DNA from: Streptomyces sp. NBRC 110028 | GTDB taxonomy: Bacteria > Actinomycetota > Actinomycetes > Streptomycetales > Streptomycetaceae | Length of the DNA stretch: 49,776 nucleotides | Reading direction: 5' to 3' | NCBI RefSeq assembly: GCF_001417735.1 | Contig: NZ_BBUZ01000052.1 | Span: 1 to 49,776, forward strand | Shown here: positions 23,883-31,659 of the stretch, piece after piece | Layout: the number at the start of each line of letters is the position of its first letter | How positions within the stretch are numbered: the stretch's first letter is position 1 | Notes under the pieces: generated by a model | Seen by the model: only the letters and a program-made list of their open reading frames with translations | The model's database searches: none | Told to the model about the DNA's origin: nothing | Program-made: the position numbers and the translations under genes

Positions 23883-25604
23883 ATGAACATTCCCGTCAAT
23901 GAGTCCTCCGCCGGGGGGCGTTGGCGGGTTCGGATCCGCGGCATGACCGGCGAGATCCTGGGCGCGGGGATCCTTCTGGGCGGCGACACCGTGCTGACGT
24001 GCGCCCATGTCATCCCGGACGACGGGCGGCCGGTGCCCGCCTCACAGGTCCTGGTCGACCTGGTGCAGGTGCCCGACGCCGCCACCGTGACCGCGCGGGT
24101 CGCCCCGGGCTGCTGGGTGCCCCGGCGCTCCGACGGATGCGGTGACATCGCGCTGCTCACGCTGGACCGCCCGCAGCCCGCCGAGCACGCCGCGCCCCTG
24201 TACCGGCTGTCGCCGGAGCCGCTGGGGCAGGTCCGGAACCTGGGCTTCCCCCGACACAACGACGACGGCACCTGGTTCTACGCGAAGATCGCGGGCGCCG
24301 TCGGCCCGCGCGCGGAGTGGCTGGAGCTGATCCCGGACTCCCCCGGGGACGTGGTGCGGCGCGGATGCAGCGGCGCCGGGGTGGAGGACCTGAAGACCGG
24401 CCATGTCATCGGAATGATCGTCAACCGCTACGACGACGCCCCCGACATCCCCGCCGACGAGCGCCGGCTGCGGTCGAACATGATCCACATCGAGACGATC
24501 CTGCGTCACCTCCCGCTGCTGCGCGACGCCGTGGGCGGCGACCGGGTCGTCGACGCGCGGCTCGTCTCCCGGCTCACCTCCGGCGAACGGGAGGTGCTGG
24601 ACATCCCGTTCGCGCAGCGGCTCGCCCTGTGGCTGCGCCGCGAGTCCCTGGCCGGGCGGCGCGCGGGCGTCGCGGACGTGGAGACCGTCGTCATCGCGCA
24701 CGACGACAGCGGCCGCTACGAGGCGCTCAGCCGCGCCGTGACCCTCGCCGACCGCGAGCTGTCCGGGGGCGGCGACGACGAGGCGGTGTCCGCCGCGCCG
24801 CACGGCACCGTACCGCCGCTGGGCAGCGTGGACCTGGCCATCGACGTCACCGGCCGCACCGAGACCGAGGTGGCCCTCCGGGTGGCCGACCGGATGGACG
24901 TGCGCTCACCCGGCGACACCTCCCCGCTCGGCCGGATCCGGGCCAACGCCGTACCGCTGACCATCGTGGCCGTGGGACTCGACCGGGCGAGCGACCCTGA
25001 GGCGCTGATCGGCTTCATGAAGCTCCTCGCCGACCTGGGCGCCCGGCTGATGCTGGTCTTCCGCGATCCGCACGCGCCCGGACTGCGGCTGGCCGAGGAG
25101 CTGTTCCGCCCCGAGCCGGAGCGGATCGACGCCTGGCTGGACGAGCTGGCCGCCCTGGTCGCGGAGGCCACCGGGCTGGAGCGGGAGGCCACCGGGGCCG
25201 GGGCGCGCGCGTTATCCGATCCGGCAAAGGCCCCGGCGCTGCGCATCAACCTGACCCGGCTGCGCGGCGACCCCGAGCTGCGCACCCATCACATCGTCGC
25301 CAAGCTGGCCGCGTTCGAGCACGCCGTACGGGCGGTACGGGAGCGGGCCGAGGCGGCGCTGCGCACGGCCGACGCCCGGCGCGAGGAGGTCAAGGAGCTG
25401 AAGGGGCTGCTCAACGCGTACGCGGCGCTGCTCGGGGCGAAGGCCGCTTCGGAGCGCCGGGAGCTGTTCCCGCTCCAGCGCGCCGCCCACCGCGAGCTGA
25501 CCGCGGTGCCCTGCGACGTGGCGGCCGCGCGGCGCGCCGTCGACCGCTTCGTCCAGGCCGTGCACAGGCCGCCGCACCCGCGGCCGGAGGGGGAGGCGCC
25601 ATGA
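23883..25604 (+). CDS. V8/trypsin-like serine protease with coiled-coil C-terminal region
   Basis: A 573-residue protein without a signal peptide, so probably cytoplasmic. Residues 1-210 are a chymotrypsin-fold protease with an intact triad: His42 in TCAHVI, Asp88 in GDIALLTL, Ser163 in GCSGAGV. The middle (about 215-460) is of unknown fold: it contains alternating beta-type stretches (ETVVIAHDD, VDLAIDVTG, LTIVAVGLD, ARLMLVF) like a Rossmann-type domain. The last ~110 residues are charged and helical (about 465-520 coiled coil). Start: the ATG preceded by GGGGG is preferred to one four codons upstream. Its stop overlaps the PknG start (ATGA). It may cleave a partner upon signalling; this is inference. 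Confidence 0.8.
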   Translation: MNIPVNESSAGGRWRVRIRGMTGEILGAGILLGGDTVLTCAHVIPDDGRPVPASQVLVDLVQVPDAATVTARVAPGCWVPRRSDGCGDIALLTLDRPQPAEHAAPLYRLSPEPLGQVRNLGFPRHNDDGTWFYAKIAGAVGPRAEWLELIPDSPGDVVRRGCSGAGVEDLKTGHVIGMIVNRYDDAPDIPADERRLRSNMIHIETILRHLPLLRDAVGGDRVVDARLVSRLTSGEREVLDIPFAQRLALWLRRESLAGRRAGVADVETVVIAHDDSGRYEALSRAVTLADRELSGGGDDEAVSAAPHGTVPPLGSVDLAIDVTGRTETEVALRVADRMDVRSPGDTSPLGRIRANAVPLTIVAVGLDRASDPEALIGFMKLLADLGARLMLVFRDPHAPGLRLAEELFRPEPERIDAWLDELAALVAEATGLEREATGAGARALSDPAKAPALRINLTRLRGDPELRTHHIVAKLAAFEHAVRAVRERAEAALRTADARREEVKELKGLLNAYAALLGAKAASERRELFPLQRAAHRELTAVPCDVAAARRAVDRFVQAVHRPPHPRPEGEAP

Positions 25605-27928
25605 CGACGGCCGGTGCGGTGTGTGCCCGCGCGGACTGCCCCGGCGGGGGCCGCGGCCGGGTCAACGACCGCGGCTTCTGCGCCGAGTGCGGCCGCAGAC
25701 CCCGGCCCGCCGCGCCCACCGCCCCCGAGACAGCCGGCACCGGGCCCCGAACGGGGAGCGGAAGCCTGCGGTCCGGGCCGACCACGGCCACCGACCGCGC
25801 CCGCCGCCGCGACGCGGCGCGGAAGTTCACCCTGGGGCCCGCCGGGGACGATCTGCTGGACCTGCCGCGCGTCGAACTGCCCTCCCTCACCGACCTCGTG
25901 CTCGACGATCCGCGTCCCCCCTCCCGCGGCCAGATCTGCGGCCGCCCGGGCTGCGAGGAGACCGTGGGCGCGCCGTACAACGGGGAGCCCGCGCTGTCGG
26001 CGGGCTTCTGCCCCCGCTGCCGCCACCCGTTCGACTTCACCCCGCGGCTGCGCCCGGGGGATCTGCTGGGCGACCAGTACCGGGTGATCGGCTGTGTCGC
26101 GTACGGCGGGCTCGGCTGGGTCTATCTCGCCGAGGACACCCAGTTGGAGCGGCAGCCCGTCGCCATCAAGGGCCTGATCAACAACGAGGACGAGGCGGCG
26201 CTGCGGGCGGCGGTCGAGGAGCGCCGCTATCTGACGATGCTCGACCACCCCGGCATCGTCCGCATCATCAACTACGTCACCCAGCCCGAGCCCGGCAGCG
26301 ACCGGCTCACCGGCTACATCGTGATGGAGTTCGTCGGCGGCATGACGCTCGCCCAGATACGGGACCGCATCGCGGACGCGACGCCGCCGTACGACGGGCC
26401 CCGGCTGTACGAGCACATCCTGGCGTACGGCTGTCTCATGCTGCGCGCGATCGGCTATCTGCACGGCGAGCGGCTGCTGTACTGCGACCTCAAGCCGAGC
26501 AACGTGATGCACTACGAGAGCCGCGTGAAGGTGATCGACCTGGGCGCGGTCCGCCGGCTCGGGCAGCGGGGCGGCGATCCGCCCGTGATCACCAAGAAGT
26601 TCGCCTCCCCCGAGTCGCTGCGGGGCGGCCTCCTCACCGAGCGCCACGACCTGTACGGCGTCGGCGCGACCCTGCGGTCGCTGTCCGAGGAGGCGCGGCT
26701 GCCCGCCCAGGCGCCGCCGGGGCTGGGCGCCGAGTCGTACCGGCGGGTGCTGGCCCGCGCCACCGCACACGATCCGCGGCGGCGGTTCGGGTCGGCGGGC
26801 GAGATGTCCGAGCAGCTGTGGGGCGTGCTCCGGGAGATCCACGCGCTGCGGCTGCGGGAGGAGCAGCCCGAGCCGTCCACGCTGTTCGCCCCGACCGCCG
26901 CGCTGCTGGACGCGGGGCTCGGCCGGATCCCGGGGCTCGAGCACTGGCTGGACGGCGATCCGGGCCGGGCCCTCGCCCACGGGCTGCCGTCTCCGGAGCG
27001 GGTGCCGCCGGGGCTGCCGGTGCCCTTCCCGGACGCGGCGGACCCGGGCGCCGCCCTGCTCAACACCCCGACCGACAGCAGTCCGCGGCGGCTGATCGAG
27101 CAGCTGGGCGCGTTCCCGTACCCCTCGGCCGAGATCCGCTTCCGCATCTGCCGCGCCTATCTGGACCTGGGGCTGCGGGACCGGGCGGAGGCCGAGCTGA
27201 CGGCCGCCGAGGAGATCATCGGCGGCGCCCCGTACGACTGGCGGCCCGCCTGGCACCGCGCCCTGCTGCGGCTCGCGGGCGGCGCGGTGACCGAGGCACG
27301 GGGCGCGTTCGACGAGGTGTACAGCGCGCTGCCCGGTGAGTACGCGCCCAAGCTGGCGCTGGGCCACTGCGCCGAGCACCTGGGCGACCACGAGGCCGCC
27401 AAGCGGTTCTACGAGGCGGTGTGGGAGCGCAACCACTCCCAGGGCAGCGCCGCCTTCGGGCTGGCCCGGCTGCGGCTCGCCGCCGGGGACCGGGGCGGGG
27501 CGGTCACCGTCCTCGACGGGGTGCCGAAGGTCTCGCGCCACTACGACGCCGCCCGGATCGCGGCCGTCCGGGTGCTCGCCGGCCGGCTCGGCCCCCCGCC
27601 GGGCGGGCAGCCCACCGGTGAGGATCTGGTGGAGGTGCTGACCCGGCTGCCGCGGCTGTATCTGGACGACGGGCGCGCCCAGGGGCAGGCGCGGGACCGG
27701 CTCACCGCGGAGGTGCTGGAGGCCGCGCTCGGCTGGACGCTGCGTCCGGCGGCCCCGGGCGGGCCGGCCGGCCCCGGGCTGCTGTTCGGCGAGGGCGACG
27801 ACGAGCTGTCGGTGCGGTCGCGGCTCGAAGCGGTGCTGCGCGATCTCGCCCGGCAGGCCGACACCCCGGAGGCCCTGGGGGTGCTGGTGGACCGCGCCAA
27901 CGCCATCCGGCCCATGACCGGCGTCTGA
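25601..27928 (+). CDS. pknG: PknG-type serine/threonine protein kinase with zinc ribbons and TPR region
   Basis: A 775-residue soluble kinase. Four Cys at 8, 13, 27 and 30 form an N-terminal zinc ribbon; Cys113, 118, 137 and 140 form a second, rubredoxin-like site as in mycobacterial PknG. The kinase domain (about 150-410) has a modified Gly loop (AYGGLGWVY), Lys190 in VAIKGL, YCDLKPSN with Asp296, and DLG (Asp313) instead of DFG, followed by AVRR as in PknG. A tetratricopeptide-like helical region fills the C-terminus. PknG in other actinobacteria phosphorylates the FHA protein GarA/OdhI and so controls 2-oxoglutarate use. It overlaps the protease gene by four bases and is 12 bases before the VWA gene. 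Confidence 0.93.
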   Translation: MTTAGAVCARADCPGGGRGRVNDRGFCAECGRRPRPAAPTAPETAGTGPRTGSGSLRSGPTTATDRARRRDAARKFTLGPAGDDLLDLPRVELPSLTDLVLDDPRPPSRGQICGRPGCEETVGAPYNGEPALSAGFCPRCRHPFDFTPRLRPGDLLGDQYRVIGCVAYGGLGWVYLAEDTQLERQPVAIKGLINNEDEAALRAAVEERRYLTMLDHPGIVRIINYVTQPEPGSDRLTGYIVMEFVGGMTLAQIRDRIADATPPYDGPRLYEHILAYGCLMLRAIGYLHGERLLYCDLKPSNVMHYESRVKVIDLGAVRRLGQRGGDPPVITKKFASPESLRGGLLTERHDLYGVGATLRSLSEEARLPAQAPPGLGAESYRRVLARATAHDPRRRFGSAGEMSEQLWGVLREIHALRLREEQPEPSTLFAPTAALLDAGLGRIPGLEHWLDGDPGRALAHGLPSPERVPPGLPVPFPDAADPGAALLNTPTDSSPRRLIEQLGAFPYPSAEIRFRICRAYLDLGLRDRAEAELTAAEEIIGGAPYDWRPAWHRALLRLAGGAVTEARGAFDEVYSALPGEYAPKLALGHCAEHLGDHEAAKRFYEAVWERNHSQGSAAFGLARLRLAAGDRGGAVTVLDGVPKVSRHYDAARIAAVRVLAGRLGPPPGGQPTGEDLVEVLTRLPRLYLDDGRAQGQARDRLTAEVLEAALGWTLRPAAPGGPAGPGLLFGEGDDELSVRSRLEAVLRDLARQADTPEALGVLVDRANAIRPMTGV

Positions 27929-27940
27929 CAGGGGGAGCAC

Positions 27941-29422
27941 ATGAGCCAGGACCAGGACGGGCTGTACGGGGACGATCACGAGGGCGAGGTCGAGGGCGAG
28001 GGCCCCGCCATCAGCTTGCGCGTGCACCAGAACAAGTACCTCCCGGCCGCCGGGGGCCGCGCCGAGATGCACGCCGTCATCAGCGTCGAGGCGAAGGGGC
28101 TGGGCCCGGCCGCGGCCCGTACCGCCGCCTCCGAGGTCATCGTCATCGACTGCTCCGGATCGATGGGCTGGCCCCCCACGAAGATCGCGGCGGCCCGCCG
28201 GGCGACCGCGACCGCCGTCGGCGTGCTCCGCGACGGCACCCACTTCGCGATCATCGAGGGCACCGAACAGGCCCAGGTCGTCTACCCGTATCCGGGAGGC
28301 ATGGCCGTCGCGGGCCCCGACACCAGGGCCGCCGCCGCCCGCGTCGCGGCCCGGCTGCCCGCCATCGGCGGTACGGCCATCGGCGCCTGGCTGGACCTGG
28401 CCCGGCGGCTCCACCTCAGCGGCCCCGCCGCGATCCGGCACACCCTGCTGCTCACCGACGGCCGCAACGAACACGACCCGGCCGGATACCTGGACAAGGT
28501 GCTGGACGCCTGCGCCCCGCACTTCACCTGCGACGCGCGCGGCATCGGCGACGGCTGGGACGCCACCGAGCTGAAGGAGATCGTGCGCAGACTGCACGGC
28601 CGCGCCGACGCCGTGCTCGACGACTCCGCGCTGGCCGCCGAGTTCGCGGACATGGCCCGCGCCTCCATGGCCAAGGCGCTGGCCGGGGTGCGGATCCGGG
28701 TCCGTACCCGGGCGGGCGGCCGGATCGGCTTCGTCAAGCAGGTGCATCCCACCCGGGTCGACCTCACCGGCGAGGGCACCCGGCCCGACGCGCGCACCTG
28801 GGAATGCGGCACCGGCGCCTGGGGCGACGAGTCCCGCGAGTTCCATCTGTGTGTCCTCGCCGACCCCGAGGGCGATCCGGTGGGCGAGGACGTCGAACTG
28901 GCCACCGTCGACCTCCTGCTGGACGGCGATACGGAGCCCCCGCCGCCCGCCGCGCAGTCCGTGCTCGTCCAGTGGACCGACGACCTGCTGCTGTCCTCCC
29001 GCGTCGACCCCCGTCTCGCGCACTACGGCGCCGATTCCGACCTCGGCCTCGCCATCACCGCGGGCTGCGACGCGTACGAGGCGGGCGACCGCGAGGAGGC
29101 CCGGCGGCAGTGGGGGCAGGCCGTCCGGCTCGCGCACGGACTGGGCAGCGCCAAGATGCTGGAGCGGCTGCGCGGGCTGGTCCACATCGTCGACGCCGCC
29201 ACCGGCGAGGTGCGGATCCGGGAGCCCATCCGGCCACTGGACCTCAACTCGGCGATGATCGTCACCGAGGAGAGCGTCCGCTTCACCGGCGCCGCCCTCA
29301 CCCCGGCCCCCACCGGCCCGGACGTGATCTGCCCCAACCCGTCCTGCCGCCGCACCGCGCCCGCCACCGCCGCGTACTGCCAGAAGTGCCGGACCCCGCT
29401 GCGCCCGGAGGAGGCGTCATGA
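27941..29422 (+). CDS. von Willebrand factor A domain protein with C-terminal zinc ribbon
   Basis: A 493-residue cytoplasmic protein. The VWA domain (about 40-240) has a complete metal-ion-dependent adhesion site: DCSGS at 70-74, the Thr in GGTAIGAWL and the Asp in LLLTDGRNE. A beta-rich domain follows (about 250-350), then a helical part. The end is a zinc ribbon with two Cys pairs (CPNPSC and CQKC), similar in style to the ribbons of the upstream kinase. VWA proteins mediate metal-dependent protein-protein contacts; here it may be a scaffold or substrate of PknG. GGGGGAG lies just before the ATG, and its stop overlaps the next gene (ATGA). Confidence 0.9.
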   Translation: MSQDQDGLYGDDHEGEVEGEGPAISLRVHQNKYLPAAGGRAEMHAVISVEAKGLGPAAARTAASEVIVIDCSGSMGWPPTKIAAARRATATAVGVLRDGTHFAIIEGTEQAQVVYPYPGGMAVAGPDTRAAAARVAARLPAIGGTAIGAWLDLARRLHLSGPAAIRHTLLLTDGRNEHDPAGYLDKVLDACAPHFTCDARGIGDGWDATELKEIVRRLHGRADAVLDDSALAAEFADMARASMAKALAGVRIRVRTRAGGRIGFVKQVHPTRVDLTGEGTRPDARTWECGTGAWGDESREFHLCVLADPEGDPVGEDVELATVDLLLDGDTEPPPPAAQSVLVQWTDDLLLSSRVDPRLAHYGADSDLGLAITAGCDAYEAGDREEARRQWGQAVRLAHGLGSAKMLERLRGLVHIVDAATGEVRIREPIRPLDLNSAMIVTEESVRFTGAALTPAPTGPDVICPNPSCRRTAPATAAYCQKCRTPLRPEEAS

Positions 29423-30351
29423 GCGGCACCCGGGCCTTCCTCGTGCGGCGGCTGACCGCGCTGCTCGCCGTCACGGGGGTGGCGGTGACCACGCTGTTCG
29501 CCGCGTACTACGGCGTCAGCCGCAACTGCGCGGCGGTCAGCGACCGGTCGACCCCCGCGATCCTGCAGGTGGCCGCCGCGATCGACGCCCTCCACGCCTC
29601 CAACGACAAGGCCAGGCGGAGCCTCACCGGCCCCACCACCGACGTCGAGGGACTCGGCGAGGACTACCGCAACGAACTGTCCACGGCCAACCAGAGCCTC
29701 GCCCAGGCCGTCAAGAGCACCACGGGGGGCGAGGAGGCCCGTCAGTCGCTGCTCACCATCACCGGGCTGGTCTCCTCGTACAGCGACATCGTCGAGCAGG
29801 CATATGTGAACCGCGGCAACGACGCTCTGCGCGACGCCTATCTGAGCTACGCCACCGCCATGCTCACCCGGCACGACGACGGCATCCTGGCCCGGCTGGG
29901 CACCGTGCAGAAGGGGCAGCAGAAGGTGCTGCGGACGCAGACCTCGTTCGGCGGGCTGCTGACGTTCGCCTGGTGGGTGCTGGTGCCCGCGCTGTTCCTC
30001 ACCCTCGCGGCGCTGCTGGTCCTCACCCAGCGATATCTGCGGCACCGTTTCCGCCGGCTGGTCAACCCCTGGCTGATCGCGGCGACCGCGCTGCTGGTCG
30101 CGGTGGTGCCGCTGGCCGGCTTCGCGTACCAGACCCAGGAGCGGCTGGCCTCGGCGGGCCGCACCCTGCACCGGACGGACATCGGCTCCAGCGGCGGCGC
30201 GACCGCCGAGGAGGTGGCGGCGACCATGCGGGGCACCCACTGGCGGGCCGGGGCCGGGGGCTGGATCCCCCTGGGCGGCGCGGCCCTCGCCGCGCTGATC
30301 CTCATCGGGCTCCAGCCGCGCATCAACGAGTACAGGTTCCAGCCGCGATGA
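29419..30351 (+). CDS. Four-helix membrane sensor-like protein (GlnX-like)
   Basis: A 310-residue membrane protein. A first membrane helix (about 10-32) is followed by a ~150-residue helical outer domain, then three more membrane helices (about 185-212, 225-248, 280-302). The layout of an outer four-helix-bundle sensor domain matches GlnX (Rv0412c), the membrane partner of GlnH and PknG in mycobacteria. I infer that it passes ligand status of the binding protein, encoded by the next gene, to the cytoplasmic kinase. The genes on both sides overlap it by four bases. Confidence 0.8.
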   Translation: MSGTRAFLVRRLTALLAVTGVAVTTLFAAYYGVSRNCAAVSDRSTPAILQVAAAIDALHASNDKARRSLTGPTTDVEGLGEDYRNELSTANQSLAQAVKSTTGGEEARQSLLTITGLVSSYSDIVEQAYVNRGNDALRDAYLSYATAMLTRHDDGILARLGTVQKGQQKVLRTQTSFGGLLTFAWWVLVPALFLTLAALLVLTQRYLRHRFRRLVNPWLIAATALLVAVVPLAGFAYQTQERLASAGRTLHRTDIGSSGGATAEEVAATMRGTHWRAGAGGWIPLGGAALAALILIGLQPRINEYRFQPR

Positions 30352-31649
30352 GCGCCCGGACGAGCCCCCGCGGCAGCTCCTGGAACGTGAGCGCGGCGAT
30401 CCTCGGGCTGTGGCTGGTGGTGCTGACCGCGGTCGGTGTGGGCGACACCGGCGGACAGCGGTCGCACGGCAGCGTCAGCGTGCTGGCCACCTGGACCGGA
30501 CACGAGGGCACGGCCTTCCGCCAACTGCTCCGGTCGTTCACCGCCGAGACCCGCATCCGGGTCGACTACCAGGGCACCACCGCGCTGCGCGAGGTGCTGT
30601 CCTCGGACGTGAAGGCGGGCACCCCGCCCGATATCGCCGTTCTGCCCACCCCGGGCGAACTGGCCACCTACTCCGGCGCCCTGGTGCCCCTGCAGAAGCT
30701 GCTTCCCGCGAAAACCCTCGCGGCCTACGACGGCCCGCTGTGGAAGCCCGCGCCGCGCGGGGACGGAGCGGTCTACGGGATCGCGGTCAAGGCCGATCTG
30801 AAGAGCATCGTCTGGTACGACCGGGACCGCCACGACCCGAGCGAACTGCCCGCCCTCGCCGCCCGGGACGGCCAGTGGTGCGCCGGAATGGGCGGCGACG
30901 CGACCTCCGGCTGGCCGGGCACCGACTGGGTCGAGGACATCCTGCTCCAGCAGCAGGGCAAGGCCGTCTACCAGGCGTGGGCGACCGGCCGCCTGGACTG
31001 GACGGACCCCCGCGTCAAGCAGGCGTGGCGGACCTGGGGCTCCCTGTTCGGGAAGGGCGCGGCGCGCACCGCGCTGCTCACCGACTTCCGGGCCGCGGGC
31101 CGGAAGCTGTTCGCCCCGCGGCCCCCGTGCGCGCTGGAGCACCAGGGCTCGTTCATCCGCGGCGACTACCCGAAGAAGCACCGCGCCCGCGCCGCCTTCG
31201 ACTTCTCTCGCGGGCTGATCCCCGGCGCCGACCGGCGCACCGCCGCCCGGGAGGTGTCCGCGGACTTCGCGGTGATGTTCCGCAAGACCCCGCAGTCGGA
31301 AAAGCTCCTGGCGTACCTCACCCGGGCGGATCACCAGACGGCCTGGGTGGGGAAGACCCCGCGCGACAGGACCCCGCCGTTCTTCGCGAACAGCGAGGTC
31401 CCCCTCCGCGTGTGGACCGACGGCGTGGCCCGGCGGATCGCCCGCACGCTCAGGGACTCCGGCTCCCTGTGCCTGGACGCGTCCGACGCCATGCCGACCC
31501 GGATGCGGCTGGCCTTCCAGCGCGCCGCGCTCGCCTACCTCAGCGATGTCGGCAAGGGCCCGGACGCGCTGCTGACCAGCCTGGAGAAGGTCCGCACCGA
31601 TCTGCGCCGGGAGCGCGGACAGCCCTGGCTGCCGACCGTCTGCGGATGA
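30348..31649 (+). CDS. Extracytoplasmic solute-binding protein, probable ligand sensor of the operon
   Basis: A 433-residue family-1-like solute-binding protein. After an uncleaved-looking hydrophobic helix (about 13-31) the mature part begins GSVSVLATWTGHEG, with VDYQGT and PPDIAVLP, typical of carbohydrate/oligopeptide binding proteins. There is no lipobox Cys, unlike GlnH, so it may be held by the N-terminal helix. No ABC permease or ATPase gene is nearby, which argues for sensing rather than uptake. Last gene of the operon; its stop is 10 bases from the convergent membrane-protein gene. Confidence 0.82.
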   Translation: MSARTSPRGSSWNVSAAILGLWLVVLTAVGVGDTGGQRSHGSVSVLATWTGHEGTAFRQLLRSFTAETRIRVDYQGTTALREVLSSDVKAGTPPDIAVLPTPGELATYSGALVPLQKLLPAKTLAAYDGPLWKPAPRGDGAVYGIAVKADLKSIVWYDRDRHDPSELPALAARDGQWCAGMGGDATSGWPGTDWVEDILLQQQGKAVYQAWATGRLDWTDPRVKQAWRTWGSLFGKGAARTALLTDFRAAGRKLFAPRPPCALEHQGSFIRGDYPKKHRARAAFDFSRGLIPGADRRTAAREVSADFAVMFRKTPQSEKLLAYLTRADHQTAWVGKTPRDRTPPFFANSEVPLRVWTDGVARRIARTLRDSGSLCLDASDAMPTRMRLAFQRAALAYLSDVGKGPDALLTSLEKVRTDLRRERGQPWLPTVCG

Positions 31650-31659
31650 CGCGCCCGCG

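Noticed and set aside
23399..24271. Minus-strand open frame across the start of the protease gene
   Set aside because: Composition is Arg/Pro/Ser-rich, there is no ribosome binding site, and it overlaps the conserved protease active-site region on the other strand.
25289..29185. A very long open frame on the minus strand (about 1,300 codons)
   Set aside because: It is antisense to the protease, PknG and VWA genes, which have clear motifs. Long shadow frames are expected in DNA with very high GC at third positions; it shows no family features.
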